Assembly: GCA_030220185.1 (NCBI GenBank)
Contig: JASPKZ010000420.1
Coordinates: 974,501-1,038,500 of the forward strand
DNA from: Diploptera punctata
Taxonomy: Eukaryota > Arthropoda > Insecta > Blattodea > Blaberidae
Length of the DNA stretch: 64,000 nt
Direction: 5' to 3'
The notes beneath the pieces were generated by a model that was given only the letters and a program-made list of their open reading frames with translations, had not been told where the DNA came from and made no database searches. The translations under genes were made by a program, and so were the position numbers. This document shows, one piece after another, positions 44,376 through 56,480 of the stretch; the first letter of the stretch is position 1; each line of letters begins with the position of its first letter.

Positions 44376-45505
44376 CATACGTAGACTTCCAAAAAGCATA
44401 TGATTCAATTAAGAGGGAGAAGTTATATAGTATCCTGCTGGAGTTCGGAATTCCTAAAAAGTTAGTTAGACTTATACGAATGTGTCTAAATGGCTCAACG
44501 AGTAGGGTGCGTGTAGGCAAACAGTTTTCAGACACTTTTGAAATCCAAAATGGGTTGAAGCAAGGAGATGCACTATCTCCTCTACTATTTAATTTTGTAC
44601 TAGAGCATGCCATTAAATCTTTAGAGAATGAGGAAGGCTTACAACTGAATGGTATTAATAAGCTGTTAGTTTATGCTGATGATATAGTACTACTGGCCGA
44701 TAGCGAGGAGATACTAAAGGCCAACACGCACACACTATTGAGTAACACTAAGAAATTAGGACTGGAAGTAAATATCAGTAAAACTAAATATATGGTCACA
44801 CGTAGAAATACATTATATAATGGAAATGGACAGCTAATGACAAATGAGGGAAATTTTGAGGAATTGGCTGAATTCAAATACCTAGGAACAATAATCACAA
44901 ATAGGAATGAGATGCACAAAGAAATTAAACATAGGCTCAATTCTGGAAATGCATGTTATTATGCATTGCAGAGACTTTTGATGTCCCAACTCCTTTCAAA
45001 AAAAAGTTAAGCTGAAAATATGTAAAACTATTATTCTACCAGTTATATTATATGGGTGCGAAACATGGACTCTTACTTTAAGGGAGGAAAGGAGATTACG
45101 AGTATTTGAGAATAAAGTTCTTAGGAAAATTTTTGGACCAAAGAGAGATGAACAGACAGGTGAATGGAGAAGACTACATAACAATGAACTACATGGTCTT
45201 TATAGGAAGCCAGATATAATAAGAACAGTTAAGTCTCGTAGACTGCGATGGGCAGGACATGTTGCGCGTATGGGGAATGAAAGACGTGCATGGAAACCTC
45301 TTGTAGGAAAGCCACAAGGAAAACGCCCAGTTGGTAGACCAAGAATGAGGTGGGAGAATAACATTAACTATGATTTGAGGGAAGTAGATTATACAGGGAA
45401 TGATTGGAAAGCATTATCTCAGGATAGGGATGTATGGAGAGCTTATGTCCGTGCGGCCATGAACCTACGGGTTCGATAGTGCCAGTGAGTAAGTGAGTAA
45501 GTAAG
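44376..45505 (+). mobile_element. RTE-like family A LINE, 5'-truncated, 1.1 kb
   Basis: It starts within reverse transcriptase (YVDFQKAYDSIKREK). The frame 44,480-45,010 carries NGLKQGDALSPLLFNF and the intact box LLVYADDIVLLAD, then KTKYMVTRRNTLYNG and FKYLGTIITNRNE. A run of A near 45,000 shifts the frame, and the C-terminus follows at 45,270-45,479 with the (AGTA)n tail. Close in sequence to the 12 kb and 57.9 kb copies. Confidence 0.9.
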
Positions 45506-45579
45506 ATAATCTGCTAAGAAATATAAGATTCATGTTCAAATTCTGTCTAATAAATTGTTTTTTTCATATGATACTCTAA

Positions 45580-46260
45580 CTCACTCACTAGCTCTATCGA
45601 ACCTTTAGGTCCATGGCCGAACGAATCTAAGCTCTTCACACATCGCTATACTGAGCAAATGTTTTCCAATCATCCCCTGTATAATCTACTTCCCTCAAAT
45701 CATAGTTAATGTTAGTCTCCCACCTCATTCTTGGTCTACCAAATGGGCGTTTTCGCTCTGGTTTTCCTACAAGAAACTTCCATGCACGTCTTTCATTCCC
45801 CATTCGTGCAACATGTCCTGCCCATCGCAGTCTACCTGACTTAACTGTTCTTATTATACTATCTGGCTTCCTACAAAGACCATATAGTTCGCTGTTAGAT
45901 AATATTCTCCATTCACCTGTCTGTTCATCTCTCTTTGGTCCAAAAATTGTCCTAAGAACTTTATTCTCAAATACTCGTAATATATTTTTCTCCCTTAAAG
46001 TAGGAGTCCATGTTTCGCAACCATATAATATAACTGGTAGAATAATAGTTAAATAATATATTTTCAGTTTAATGTTTTTTTAAGGATTTGAGAGGTCAAG
46101 AGCCTCTGTAATGCATAATAGCTCGCATTTCCGGAGTTGAGCGTATGTTTTAATTTCTTAATGCATCTCATTCCTATTTGTGATTATTGTTCCTAGCTTT
46201 TTGAATTCAACCACTTCCTCAAAATTTCCCTCATTTGTCATTCAGTAGCTGTCCATTTCC
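45580..46260 (-). mobile_element. RTE-like family A 3' end, 9-bp TSD
   Basis: From CTCACTCACTAGCTCTATCG to GTCCATTTCC on plus, flanked by ATACTCTAA at 45,571-45,579 and 46,261-46,269. It is diverged (GAACCTTTAGGTCCATGGCC) with frame breaks. It faces the copy just upstream, giving an inverted pair. Confidence 0.9.
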
Positions 46261-46379
46261 ATACTCTAATTTTATTTATTGTTTTATTATTTTGTTATTA
46301 TTGTTTTTAATCAGAATTATTAAGTAAAAACAAGCGTTGTTCAAAAACACCATTAATCAATATTATTTTGAGCCGTTGT

Positions 46380-46670
46380 CTTTTTTTTCTTCTTCTTCTA
46401 TCAAATAAAAACCAATTCTAGTATTCTGTCTTCTGTCATTCTTTTCACACGGTCATAACATTTTAATTGTTTTTTTTTTATGAAATCCCTAATTGGAGTT
46501 TTAACATTAATTTATATAGATTGCTTCTTATTTTATCTCTTTTAGAAATTCCAGCTGAACGCCTCCAAAAATCCATTTCTGCAGAATGTTATTAACTTAT
46601 TGTTATATATTTTAATTCCCATCCTTCTGCACCGTATATCATTATACTTATTATTGTATTTTTAAAAAAT
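46380..46670 (-). mobile_element. LINE B/C-related C-terminal fragment
   Basis: The minus-strand frames give MIYGAEGWELK, AEMDFWRRSAGISKRDKIRS and LKCYDRVKRMTEDRILELV, typical of the region after the catalytic domain of families B and C. The GAAGAAGAAG tail appears as CTTCTTCTTC at 46,388. Decayed. Confidence 0.6.
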
Positions 46671-47694
46671 CTTCATCTTCTTCTTCTTCACGGTTTAGGC
46701 TTATTTACTAGCCTGTTCCGGCTCTAAATTGTTGCTGTTTCCATCTTTTCTTCGGTCTTCCCAAACTTCTTCTTCCTCGTGGTGAATGGTTATATGCTAC
46801 TTTTGGTATTCTATTCTCAGGCATCCTCGCCAAGTGTTCTTTCCAGTTTGTTCTGTATTTCACTATTGTTGTGTTTAATTCCTGTACTTTTAGTTGTTGT
46901 CTTATTTCTGTGTTATGTTTTTGTCTGTTCTTTGATATCCTGCTATTGGTCTGACGAATTTCATTTCAGCAGCTTGTATTCTGACAGATTGTTGTGTTGT
47001 CACTGTCCATGTTTCGGATCCATAAGTAATAACAGGCACTGCCAATGTCTTGTATAATTTCATTATAGAGTCTTTCCTGGCTTTATTTTTCAAAGTTCTT
47101 TTTAGTGTCTCTATTATATAATTAAACTTATTTAGTTTGTTATTTATATCTGTTTGCTGTGTATGTTATTTCCCAACCTAGGAAATTATATCTTACCACT
47201 TGTTCTATTGGTCTATTTTCTAATATTATCTTTGTCCGAACTGGATGAGTGCCCTTGAAGGCCATTGTTTTTGCTTTTTGTGAGGATATTTCCATGTTGT
47301 ATTTTTTTTATATTTCATTTAGTTTATATAGCATTCTTTGTAGTTCGTCCTCTGTTTTTGCTATTAAAACCTGGTCATCTGCAAAGGCTACTGTTTTTTT
47401 TACTATATTTCCTAAGTTAATTCCTCCAGTCGTCACTTACTTCCATGATCTTATCATGTCGTCAAAATAAATGTTAAAGAGAGTGGTTGATATTGGACAA
47501 CCTTGTCTAACTCCTCCTGTTATATGTATTGGTTCCCTTTGATTTATTTTTATTTTTGTTTCCTCATAAATTTTCTTAATTACTGCTATCAAGTGTAATG
47601 GAATTCCATTTTCACTTAATATTTTCCACAATTTTGGTCTGGACACTTTAAGAAAATTAGAACTCATATTCTCATCTATTGAACATGATTTCAT
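46671..47694 (-). mobile_element. FADDQ-type LINE, RT 3' half, (GAA)n tail
   Basis: The minus-strand frame 47,694-47,437 holds RPKLWKILSENGIPLHLI and GGVRQGCPISTTLFNIYFDD. After frameshifts come FADDQVLIA, VPVITYGSETWTV, EMKFVRPIAGYQRTDKN (frame 47,093-46,902), then WKEHLARMPENRIPKVAYN and PRGRRSLGRPKKRWK. The tail is CTTCTTCTTC on plus at 46,677. 5'-truncated at 47,694. Confidence 0.8.
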
Positions 47695-47714
47695 TTTGAT
47701 ATTGAAGATTTGCC

Positions 47715-49300
47715 CTTATTTATTTTATCCTCTCATCATGACTTCCATCTGCACTAATCTTTGTCACATTCCGTTTGGTCAGTTTCATGTTAACTCTCCT
47801 CATCGCTGCTCTCCATACCATTGTCGTCAATTATATTTTTTTCAATCTTTCTTCCATGATTCCATCTTTCTCCCAGTACTCGCGTTTGTTGTCTTCCACT
47901 TTATTATACACATTTTTCCCATTCCTCTTTACCAATTTGTTCAAATCATTTCAACATCTTTAATTTTTACCACCAACTCACTGTTATACATCTCTCCAAA
48001 TTGATTCAATGGGATTTAAATCAGGCTGATAAGGTGTAAATCTCAAAACTGTATGGTTATTTTCGGCTAATACATATTGTATCAATTATGTATGTTTTGT
48101 CTGTTGTTTATTGCTAAGTTTGCTAAGATTAAATAATATAAATATGTTTTAGTACCATTTTTATCGTAAGTAATGCCACGAGTGATTTCCAAATTATCGA
48201 TAAATTCGCGATGTCACGAAGTGACGAGTGAATTTATCTAGAGAATTTGGGAATTAAGAGTGGCATTTGTTAGGACTATTTAACGAATAAAATTAAGCTG
48301 TTTGCTCGTAAATCATTATTTAACTATAGTTATTTTAAACTATTTATATATTTAATGTAAACGACTATGTTTGAAAACAAATGAGAAAAGTTTATTATAT
48401 TTCATTTGTTGAACACTGCAACCAGATCATATTATTTATTGCCAAATAATCGCAATATTGTAAGAATGCACCCTAGTGGAAAAAAAAAATGAAATACTCC
48501 AAACTGTTTATAACGAAAACTTATAGGTTATTAATTAATTTCTGATGTCCTATGATGTAAATATGTCCATTATATATTTCTGGAACGTAAATAGCTGGGA
48601 AATAATATGTTTAAGAAAGTGCAAACAGTGGGTTTCTTATTACACGCTTTACATTTATTTTGTATTATATCCCGCAAACAGAATCTGGTTACATTCGTGC
48701 ACTATATATAAACAATCTGGGAGCCACTTGCATTGTAGGATTCTTACATCTTAATATATAAATTGTTATATTCAACGTATTTCTTAGAGAGTCAGTCAGT
48801 GCAAAATAATGCTCTGACCTATTCAGAATGTTAAAAAGGAGGAGCTTGATTTTAAAGTGATAAAATTAAATTGATAAAATCAAGGTGAAAAACGACTGTG
48901 ATTGGTTGTAAATCAAAATTAATTGAAATGTGAATGGTCATTGACTTCCATTTGGGGCATGAGTTAAATAGTCAAAATTAATATTATGTTCAATTAACCA
49001 GACTTGCAGATATTTTTTAAAGGAATTTGATGTTGGTACTTTATTTAATTATGTCTTATGGTACGAAGCGTTGTCAACTACTAAGAGTATGGGGGGTAAA
49101 TTTAGAATCAACATGGTACATAACCATTTTATGTAGTTTTCCGTGTTAATTTCATGAATTTTCATCACTTCTTTAAAATACACGGGTGAAAATGGTTCAT
49201 TTTCCTTTCGTTCCTCTTCCATATATTCGTGAACATTCACAATAATCTCCCATATTTGACTGTGAAAAGTTTTTCATCTTTTGAAATTATAAGGGGTATT
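47715..49300 (-). pseudogene. DDE transposase (Tc1/IS630-like), broken and interrupted
   Basis: On the minus strand, 49,240-49,049 holds IVNVHEYMEEERKEN and the catalytic region NYIKWL...LPPILLVVDNASYHKT with a catalytic Asp. The protein continues to INF at 48,974, is interrupted by a family H element (48,164-48,973), resumes at DKNGTKTYL, and reaches VLAENNHTVLRFTPYQPDLN with PIESIW (the catalytic Glu) near 48,000. It ends with KREYWEKDGIMEERL. The N-terminal helix-turn-helix part is deleted, and stops and frameshifts occur. No terminal inverted repeats were found. Confidence 0.75.
48164..48973 (+). mobile_element. Family H element inserted in the transposase relic
   Basis: TC/GTAAGTAATGCCACGAG at 48,164, a single hairpin unit, TAGGACTATTTAACGAATAA, the body (AAAAAGGAGGAGCTTG, GTGATTGGTTGTAAATC) and the end GAGTTAAATAG/TC at 48,973. 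Removing it together with one of the two TC dinucleotides restores one continuous reading frame across the junction. This fixes the element's ends and shows a single TC in the target. Confidence 0.85.
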
Positions 49301-50882
49301 ATTCAAATAAAAAGAACAAAATAGTTAAGTAATTAACTAAATACACATTCACATTACACTATAATTTTAAGACTACAGGCAGCAAAGGTACAAATTATTA
49401 TAATTAAAAACTATAGTTTAAAATCTAAAATCAACACGTCCGCTCCTCACTATAATTCACTATGGACTGTACATGTTTTTGTAAGAGGAAGTGTTTTGTT
49501 TATACACGTGGCAGGCAGGAATTCACAAACTGGACATTCTGGGTAGGCTCTCCCACTTGATTGACCTTCAAGGACATTGTTCAAAATCCCTTGCGTTACC
49601 TACGCAACAAATTTTATAAAGAGGTGTCAAAAATATATGGACAACGAAGGTGAACAGTTCCAACACCTGATTCAATAAAGTTGGTAAGTACGACAATTTG
49701 TAAAATAGTTACTAAAATGTGTGTGGTTGTATCACCACGATCCTAAGCTGTCCGTTCCCCGCCATGAGTGCATCAGCAGTGTATAGTGAAATCTCCGCGT
49801 CTACTGTCCAGTGCTATACTGTGCTATACTGATCGCAATGTATTATTAATTTCATTTAATTCACGTCACATCAAGCACATTGACATATGAAGGCTGACGA
49901 CTAAAAACAACGTAGTCCACTTTGCAAAAAAGCGATTTTGTATTGTCATTTTCTTATAAGTAGGTCCTTTAAATTACAAGTTTTCACTTCCTTTAACTTT
50001 AGTAAAATGAGTTTTTTCTCTGTGTTGAATCATTAAATGTTACCATTATTTTAAGATTGGATTTTATACTAAAAAATTTACTCGAAAATTTAAACACGGA
50101 AAAAAAAAATCATAATGTGACTCCGATCTTAAGCTGTCGCCCGTCCCATTATTGCTTACATACCTATTTTAAATCATCTTTAAGTTTCTCTTCTCCTTGC
50201 TCATCAGCATGTGAATAACAGAAATGTCGTCTGATGTTTAACGTCACACGTAATATAACTGTTTACAACAACATAAACACTTTATTGTTCATTCTGAATA
50301 CAGAAATGGTCTATTTCTTATTTCTAGTTGTTACGTTGGTCACTGCCCACTTTGTGTGGCCATTCGTTTTATAAAGATATTCAGGTTTAGGGAAAGGTAT
50401 TGTAGGAATCCATCTGTTTGTGTTCTAAAGAGCACAATTTGATAATTTCTGGGATGGGTATTTTCAAGGATCTGTCCCTTTGTCTGTTTTGTGACGGCAG
50501 TTGTTTTGCCGTCCAGTGTGCTGTTTCCGGGAACTGATTTTTCCCTCGGCAGCAAAATTACTAGTGGCTAACTTTAAGTGGCTTTCCTATTGTAACCTCT
50601 ACCTAAACGCTGTTTTTTAGGAATGTATTACGAGATATGGAAACGAAGATGTTTGACATGCTCTGTGTTGGTATTTAGCGATATGTGCCACTAAATTAAC
50701 CCTTATGGCGGTTGTTCTCCAGTGAATATGTTCTTATGCACTGTACGCCATTGCGGTAGTTGTCCAATCGTGCGCACTATTGGATTATCATGTTCCAAAA
50801 TGTTTTTATACATTTTGGTGACTTGATCTTTCAAAATAGCATCAAGATAGGGCAATTGTGCTGCTTCATGTAGCTCTGTTTG
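49301..50882. other. Unassigned; two diverged CGATC(C/T)TAAGCTGTC blocks
   Basis: CGATCCTAAGCTGTCC at about 49,739 and CGATCTTAAGCTGTCG at about 50,128 form a direct repeat about 390 bp apart. The minus-strand open frame 50,555-50,340 (71 codons) may belong downstream of the Gag-like frame, but I do not recognise it. Confidence 0.25.
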
Positions 50883-51565
50883 TTACACATTTTGGAAGAA
50901 CATATTCATCAGTTGAGACATGAACATGAATTTCTCCATTGGGCTGTTTAGTTTAGCCATTATTGGCTGGACGTCGTGAAACAGATCATTAATTGAGGAT
51001 GGTGATATAGAACTTAGGATAGGGGTGCACTGGATGGAAGCAATGCGTTCTTGTGCCGGTTGATTTCTGTTATTGTTCGGAGCTGTGGCTTTACTGTATG
51101 AAATGCCGGGAGACGTTAATTTTGACGTGAACGTTCGCGGTGTAGGCGTACCTTTTGGCAATTTAGGTTCGCGTGATTTGAGAAAGGCCTCGTTTGCTTC
51201 AATGTATTTAGGACACTTTCTGTAGGACGCAGGGTGCCCCCTTTCTCCACAGTTTGCACACTTCAATAGTGAAGGGTCAGTTTGAGCTTCCACTCTCACT
51301 GTACACTTCAGATGACTAATGTGGTTGAGCACAGATAACGCAACGTGCTGAAAGGTTGCATCCTGCGAAAGTATGATTGAAGCGCTGACAACGAAAACAT
51401 TGCTTTAGGCCAGCGCGTGGTCGGTATGCTCTATGGAGACTACTACAAACAAGAGCTTTTTCAGATCATAAATTGTTTTTGCTTTTTCTGTGTGTACTAG
51501 TTCTATGAGATACAGCGGTAAGTCTTTTTTAAGGATAGAAATACAAGTCTGTACTACAAGTAGCC
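50883..51565 (-). pseudogene. Gag-like ORF1 of a Jockey-type LINE, C-terminal half
   Basis: On the minus strand, LPLYLIELVHTEKAKTIYDL leads, after a frameshift, into three zinc knuckles: CFRCQRFNHTFAGC, CVICAQPH (third ligand changed) and, in the clean frame 51,332-50,883, CANCGERGHPASYRKC. A Pro/Ser-rich tail follows. ORF1 proteins of Jockey-like LINEs bind the element RNA through such knuckles. No ORF2 follows in the window. At least one frameshift (near 51,340-51,420) disables it. Confidence 0.75.
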
Positions 51566-52165
51566 TACATGTGAATGGGACAATGAACTTCCGTGTTCCT
51601 TAAAAGGTAACAGCGAATAACCAGTTATTTGGCTTTAATACAACTCATGGCCGTCGTGAAATAAAATACAAAAATAATCAATCCTACCAAAACACATTCC
51701 TAAAATTAACATCAATGGATTTTAAGTTAAAGATGAAAAATGTTGAGACGTGAATTTTTTTATGTTAATGTGATGTATTTAGTAAATACTGTCTCGGGTG
51801 ATTTCTTATAGTTCGAAAGGAAGTGGTCGCTATTTTAGAGGAAAGAATGTCCTTGAATCCCACGTAATGAGTGTTAAAATCTATTTTAAAATAACCTATC
51901 TTCGTTCCATGATCTGCGGTTATACAAATATCCTTATTGGCGCCTCTCTCTTCGCCCCTCTATATAGTTACACTGCAAAACACAATTTCCCAGCTGGAGG
52001 GTGCAAACACCAGGCATGTGCTGCTCAGTGCAGTAAGAAATAGACTCACTCTACATGTATATACAGAACATGGTGCTTTTCCAATCTCTGAGATCCACAT
52101 TTTAGGTAATACATGATTCACTATTTTTCATTCTTTATTTTCCTCCCTTTCTATAGGACTTCACT

Positions 52166-52196
<31 letters not shown>

Positions 52197-52289
52197 GTGT
52201 ATTTCTCTCCATCTCTTTACGTTATTTTAACTTCTCCCTTATAAGTTATGTACTTTCACATGTCCTACGCCATCCGGACTTTAAGGGAC
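51566..52289. other. Unassigned, with a (CT)n tract at 52,165-52,198
   Basis: A C run then CT repeats form a simple-sequence tract. The rest shows no recognised feature. Confidence 0.3.
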
Positions 52290-53993
52290 ACAACCTATTG
52301 GGAGAGGATTTGTAACTTAATTACAGAGAGCAGTGAAGCCAATCGGTGAGTGAGACAAGGTTGCATTTTATCACCAATGCTATTTAATCTATTCGTTGAT
52401 GATATTGTAGACGTAATGCTAGAAGGAGAAATTGAGGCTCCGGAGATAAAAAATGTTAAAGTCCCAGTCCTGTTGTATGCAGATGATTTAATTATCTGTT
52501 CCAAGACAATCAAGGGATTGCAAAGAGGTCTTGATGTACTGGAAATATACTGTAGGAATTGGGGATTGACTGTAAATGTTAGTAAGACAAAAACAATAAC
52601 CTTTAAAAATGGGACGGTTTATGGTAGAGCAGAGGAATGGAAATACAGAGATCAAGTACTTCAAAACGTGAAACATTTTGAATATCTTGGTACGACGTTG
52701 AAAATAAACGGGAAGTGGAAAAAACATATTGATATAGCATTATTTAAAGGGAGGGGACAACTTAACAGTGTACTTGGTATTCTGGATCGAGTGCCTGATA
52801 TTCCAGTCAGCACATTAGAAAAAATGTATGGAGCGATGGTCAGGCCAGTAATGCCTATGGTAGTGAGATTTGGGGTTTCCAAAGAACGGAAATACTAAAT
52901 AAGGTATATAAACATTTTCTAAAATATATTACAGGACTTAGTAAGGCCGTTTCTAACTGTGGAATTTTATATGAATTTGGGTCATTCCAGGACGACATAA
53001 ACTGTAAAATTCGTGTACTCAAATGCTGGTTGCGAGTAATCCAAGGTGAACAAACAATGTTTAGAGCAATTTGTTACGACCACCAAATTAAAAACATAGA
53101 TGTTAAATTTTGAGCAGACGAGGTTAGGAGAGAACTCCAAAAGATTGGGATGGGCTGGATATGGCAAAAAGGGACTGAAAATCTCAAGAACGTGTGGAGA
53201 AAAATAAGGAGGAAGTACTTAGATATAAACCAACAAGATACTTTCGCCGAATGTACAGGAAAACGCTCACTGTGTTTACAAAGAGACCTAAAACACGTTT
53301 GGGAAAAAGAATATTATATAATCAACCTAGGATTTAAAGAGAGATCAGGGCTTGCTTGGTTTAGGCTAGGGGCATGGAAATTTCTAAAAATTAGCGACGA
53401 TATGCGAATATGTCCAATGTGCGGGAACGTTGAAGACGAGATACATATATTAGGAAAATGTAATGATTTAGAGTATTGAAGACGTCAGTTATTACCGGAA
53501 AGATTTCTAAATTCAAATCGGGAAAGATTGGCATGCTACGAGTTATTGGTAAATCCAGAAAATTGGATAAACTTGGGTAAATTTCTGGACAAAACGCGAA
53601 AATAAGAACAACACTCATTCATGAATAAATATATATTATCAAAATGCAGTACCATTAATTCTTAATAATTATATATAAATTAATTAGTGTATAATGCTAT
53701 TGTGTTATTATTTAATTGTAATATTATTGTGTTTTCTTTATGTATATTGTTTTTTTAATGTATAATGCTATTGTGTTATTATTTAATTGTAATATTATTG
53801 TGTTTTCTTTATGTAATTGTAATGTTATTGCTTTTTTGTTTATTTTTCTTTAAACTAGTACCAATTATTAATTTATTGTAACGGACTGTCAACAGCACGT
53901 ACGGCGTACTGCCCGTGCGACCCATATTTGTAAATAATATTGTAGATATCTTACATTTTGTCTAATAAAGTCCTACTACTACTACTACTACTA
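52290..53993 (+). mobile_element. LINE family F, RT and zinc-motif C-terminus, (CTA)n tail
   Basis: The frame 52,350-52,898 (182 codons) holds RQGCILSPMLFNLFVDDI, the catalytic box LLYADDLIICSK and HFEYLGTTLKINGKWKKHID. After frame breaks, 53,150-53,479 gives GFKERSGLAWFRLGAWK and CPMCGNVEDEIHILGKC (C-x2-C-x7-H-x4-C), a zinc motif often found after the RT in LINEs. The 3' UTR has GCACGTACGGCGTACTGCCC and ends CTACTACTACTACTACTA. The endonuclease is missing (5'-truncated). Confidence 0.85.
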
Positions 53994-54106
53994 ATCATAA
54001 ATTCATGACCGCACAAGGACACGCACGGACATCCTATATGAGTGATGACCTCAATTCCAGAGCCACCTCAGACACAACACGAATACGTAAGGCAAGACAT
54101 ATTTTA

Positions 54107-54350
54107 CTCATCATCATCATGAACAAATTCGTTTTAGGCCATGTGGCCTGTACGGTAAACCTAGCGAAGATGGTCTTGATCTTTCCACCGATGTTGTGGT
54201 CTTCCTTGGTCCCTATGTCCAGTTGGGTATATTAGAATGCCAATTTTGGAAGTCTATTTCTTGCCATTCTTCTCAGATGATTTTTCCATTCTTGTTGGTA
54301 TCTTTGGATATCTTCATTTAAACTTGTTACTCCAAGTTTTCCTCTGATAG
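54107..54350 (-). mobile_element. FADDQ-type LINE 3' end, (ATG)n tail
   Basis: The minus strand encodes GVTSLNEDIQRYQQEWKNHL, RRMARNRLPKLAF and a diverged DIGTKEDHNIGGKIKTIF. ATGATGATGATG closes it (CATCATCATCATG on plus at 54,110). 5'-truncated, with one stop. Confidence 0.65.
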
Positions 54351-54399
54351 TAGTACTCATTTATACTAAACAAAGCGAATATGATATGGTTGATTATTA

Positions 54400-54571
54400 T
54401 GATGACCAGATGATGTTCGGAGACCATTTGGTCTATAAAGGTTTCAAATATTATTTTATAGGAGAGAACAACCACGAAAAATACACAATCAGGAAATTTT
54501 CCCAAGCGAGGATTGAACCCTGGCCCGCTGTTTACAAGGCAACGATGTTACCTTGAAACCACAGTGGTGGA
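54400..54571 (-). mobile_element. SINE S2, diverged
   Basis: The minus-strand head GTCCACCACTGTGGTTTCAA, GGTAACATCGTTGCCTTGTA, GGGTTCAATCCTCGCTTGGG is followed by CCAAATGGTCTCCGAACATC. The 3' part is lost. Confidence 0.7.
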
Positions 54572-54572
54572 C

Positions 54573-56217
54573 TCTTTCTACAGTTCTTACAAACCAATAT
54601 CCTCAATGGGTTGTCTGTTGACAGTGACTATGAAATGTGAACTACGCATTACACAATGAGAGGTTGAGATTTTTTCTCTTGCCGTCAATCTGCGATATGA
54701 GACCCATGGCTTTACTTCGCCTCCAAAGGATTTTTACCTCCTGCAAAATAAATCGAATCCCGCAGGAGTTTAAACCCACGAATCTCGGAACCAGGGGCAA
54801 CCATAAAAATCAATGATCCACCAGGACCGAAATTCACATGTGTGTTTTTATCATTATGCATAAGAATGTAAATAAATATTAATTAAAAATAAATATATTT
54901 TAGATATACTCAAGCTAAAGGCCTCTCGGTTTGGATTACTCTTTCTTCTACTAATATGACATGCACCTAAATTATAGAGATCGCTCGTAAACTGCGGTAA
55001 TATTTTTGTTTTAAAAAATGCTTGAACAACACTTTACATTACCCTATGAAACTAATTTACCCTGTATTCGGTGAGCCAAATATTGAACAATTTTTATCCA
55101 TACATTGCTTACGCTTCCACAAAAATGTAAATGAAGATAATAATCCAAGTTTTTACAGCACCAAGCAAGTTACTACTTCCTTAAAACATTAGCTAAATTC
55201 AACAAAATTGCTGGATCTAAACATAGTAAATACTTAGGTATAAATTACACGAATTAAATTGATCCAATTCAAACGAAAAATAAATTTAGAAAACAAATAA
55301 ATTTCTTCTTATTCTTCACTATAGTAGTTTAAGCTTTTACCTTATCGGCACTTTTACATGCCCAAACTGTCCGGTCCTACAATAACACGACATTTCAGGA
55401 AAGGAATTTTTAACATTAGACCACACAATTGTATTTCCAGACATTTGTCTTTGCAAGTGAGGAAAATCCCCGACGTAACTTTTCTAAGCCGCTAGACGAA
55501 ACATCGAGTTAAGAAAACCGGACCACGGCCATTTAGCCCAGAAGACGAACCAAAACAAGAACAAAGACGCCGGCCGTGAAAGCATACAATTATACATAAT
55601 AAAACAAGTTTCGGCTATTCACAATAACTTGCTCAGCCCTGCTCCTCTTCCTTTTTCTTTACAAAATCATTAATTTATTTGAACATTCTAGCTACACCTT
55701 CCGGTACACCTACTTTGTTATTGTGTTACTTAAAAATACATGATGAATGCTGTTATAATTTTGTTAAAATACACCTTATTCTTCACTTCACAACACACAT
55801 TTAGATTCGCAATTTCTCGCACACACAGAAACATAAAATACGGCTAATCGCGAAGCGATAAAAAAAACGTAGTGAATTACTAAGCAGGCAATTCACAAAA
55901 TATCATAACATTAATATACAGACAGATGTTACTTTCACCAGATATTAAGTGCCATTCATAAACATACAATATCGGTAAACGTTTTTTATTCATTTGTTTG
56001 GATCCTAAAGTTAAGCCGGATACGTGAGACCGAAAACCACATTTTAAAATGTGGATATTTTGCTAAATACGTTAGATGATGCAGGAAAACGGATGCCATA
56101 TTCGTTATCTGCACATCTCAATACATAAAAATCACTCAGTTTTATTGAATGGAATATTTCATTGTTATCAGCATCATTATAATTACCCTATCATATTAGC
56201 CCTATTTAGTATCGAAC
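54573..56217. other. Unassigned AT-rich stretch
   Basis: A SINE-like piece may lie at 54,640-54,840 (Cys-free, GGTGGATCATTGATTTTTAT-type end on minus) and an S2-like piece near 55,455 (TTTGCAAGTGAGGAAAATCC). Both are too weak to call. Nothing else was recognised. Confidence 0.2.
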
Positions 56218-56430
56218 TATGAGTGAATGTCTTATCTTATATGTTCGTGTTAGCTCACAAGTGGCATTGGTCTGACAACTCATTCGGGGCGAATCCACAT
56301 ACATGCTTAAGGTAAAAAAAGTTTGAGTTTAAAAATCCTCTCCAGACAGACGTGTTCCTAAAAGGCCCGGGAGGTGTGGGCACATAAATGTACCTACAAA
56401 AGGAGAAGTCGAATTAAGGAAAATAAATAA
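56218..56430 (+). mobile_element. SINE S2 3'-part fragment
   Basis: GTGGCATTGGTCTGACAACT and GTGGGCACATAAATGTACCT, ACAAAAGGAGAAGT align with 43,190-43,360 of the diverged S2 copy. The tRNA head is absent. Confidence 0.45.
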
Positions 56431-56480
56431 ATAGAAAGACATTATATAATTCAATAATACGTAATTAAAAATATGTATAT

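Noticed and set aside
49739..50150. Pair of LTRs
   Set aside because: The two CGATCYTAAGCTGTC blocks match over only about 16-20 bp, with no TG...CA ends, primer-binding site or pol frame.
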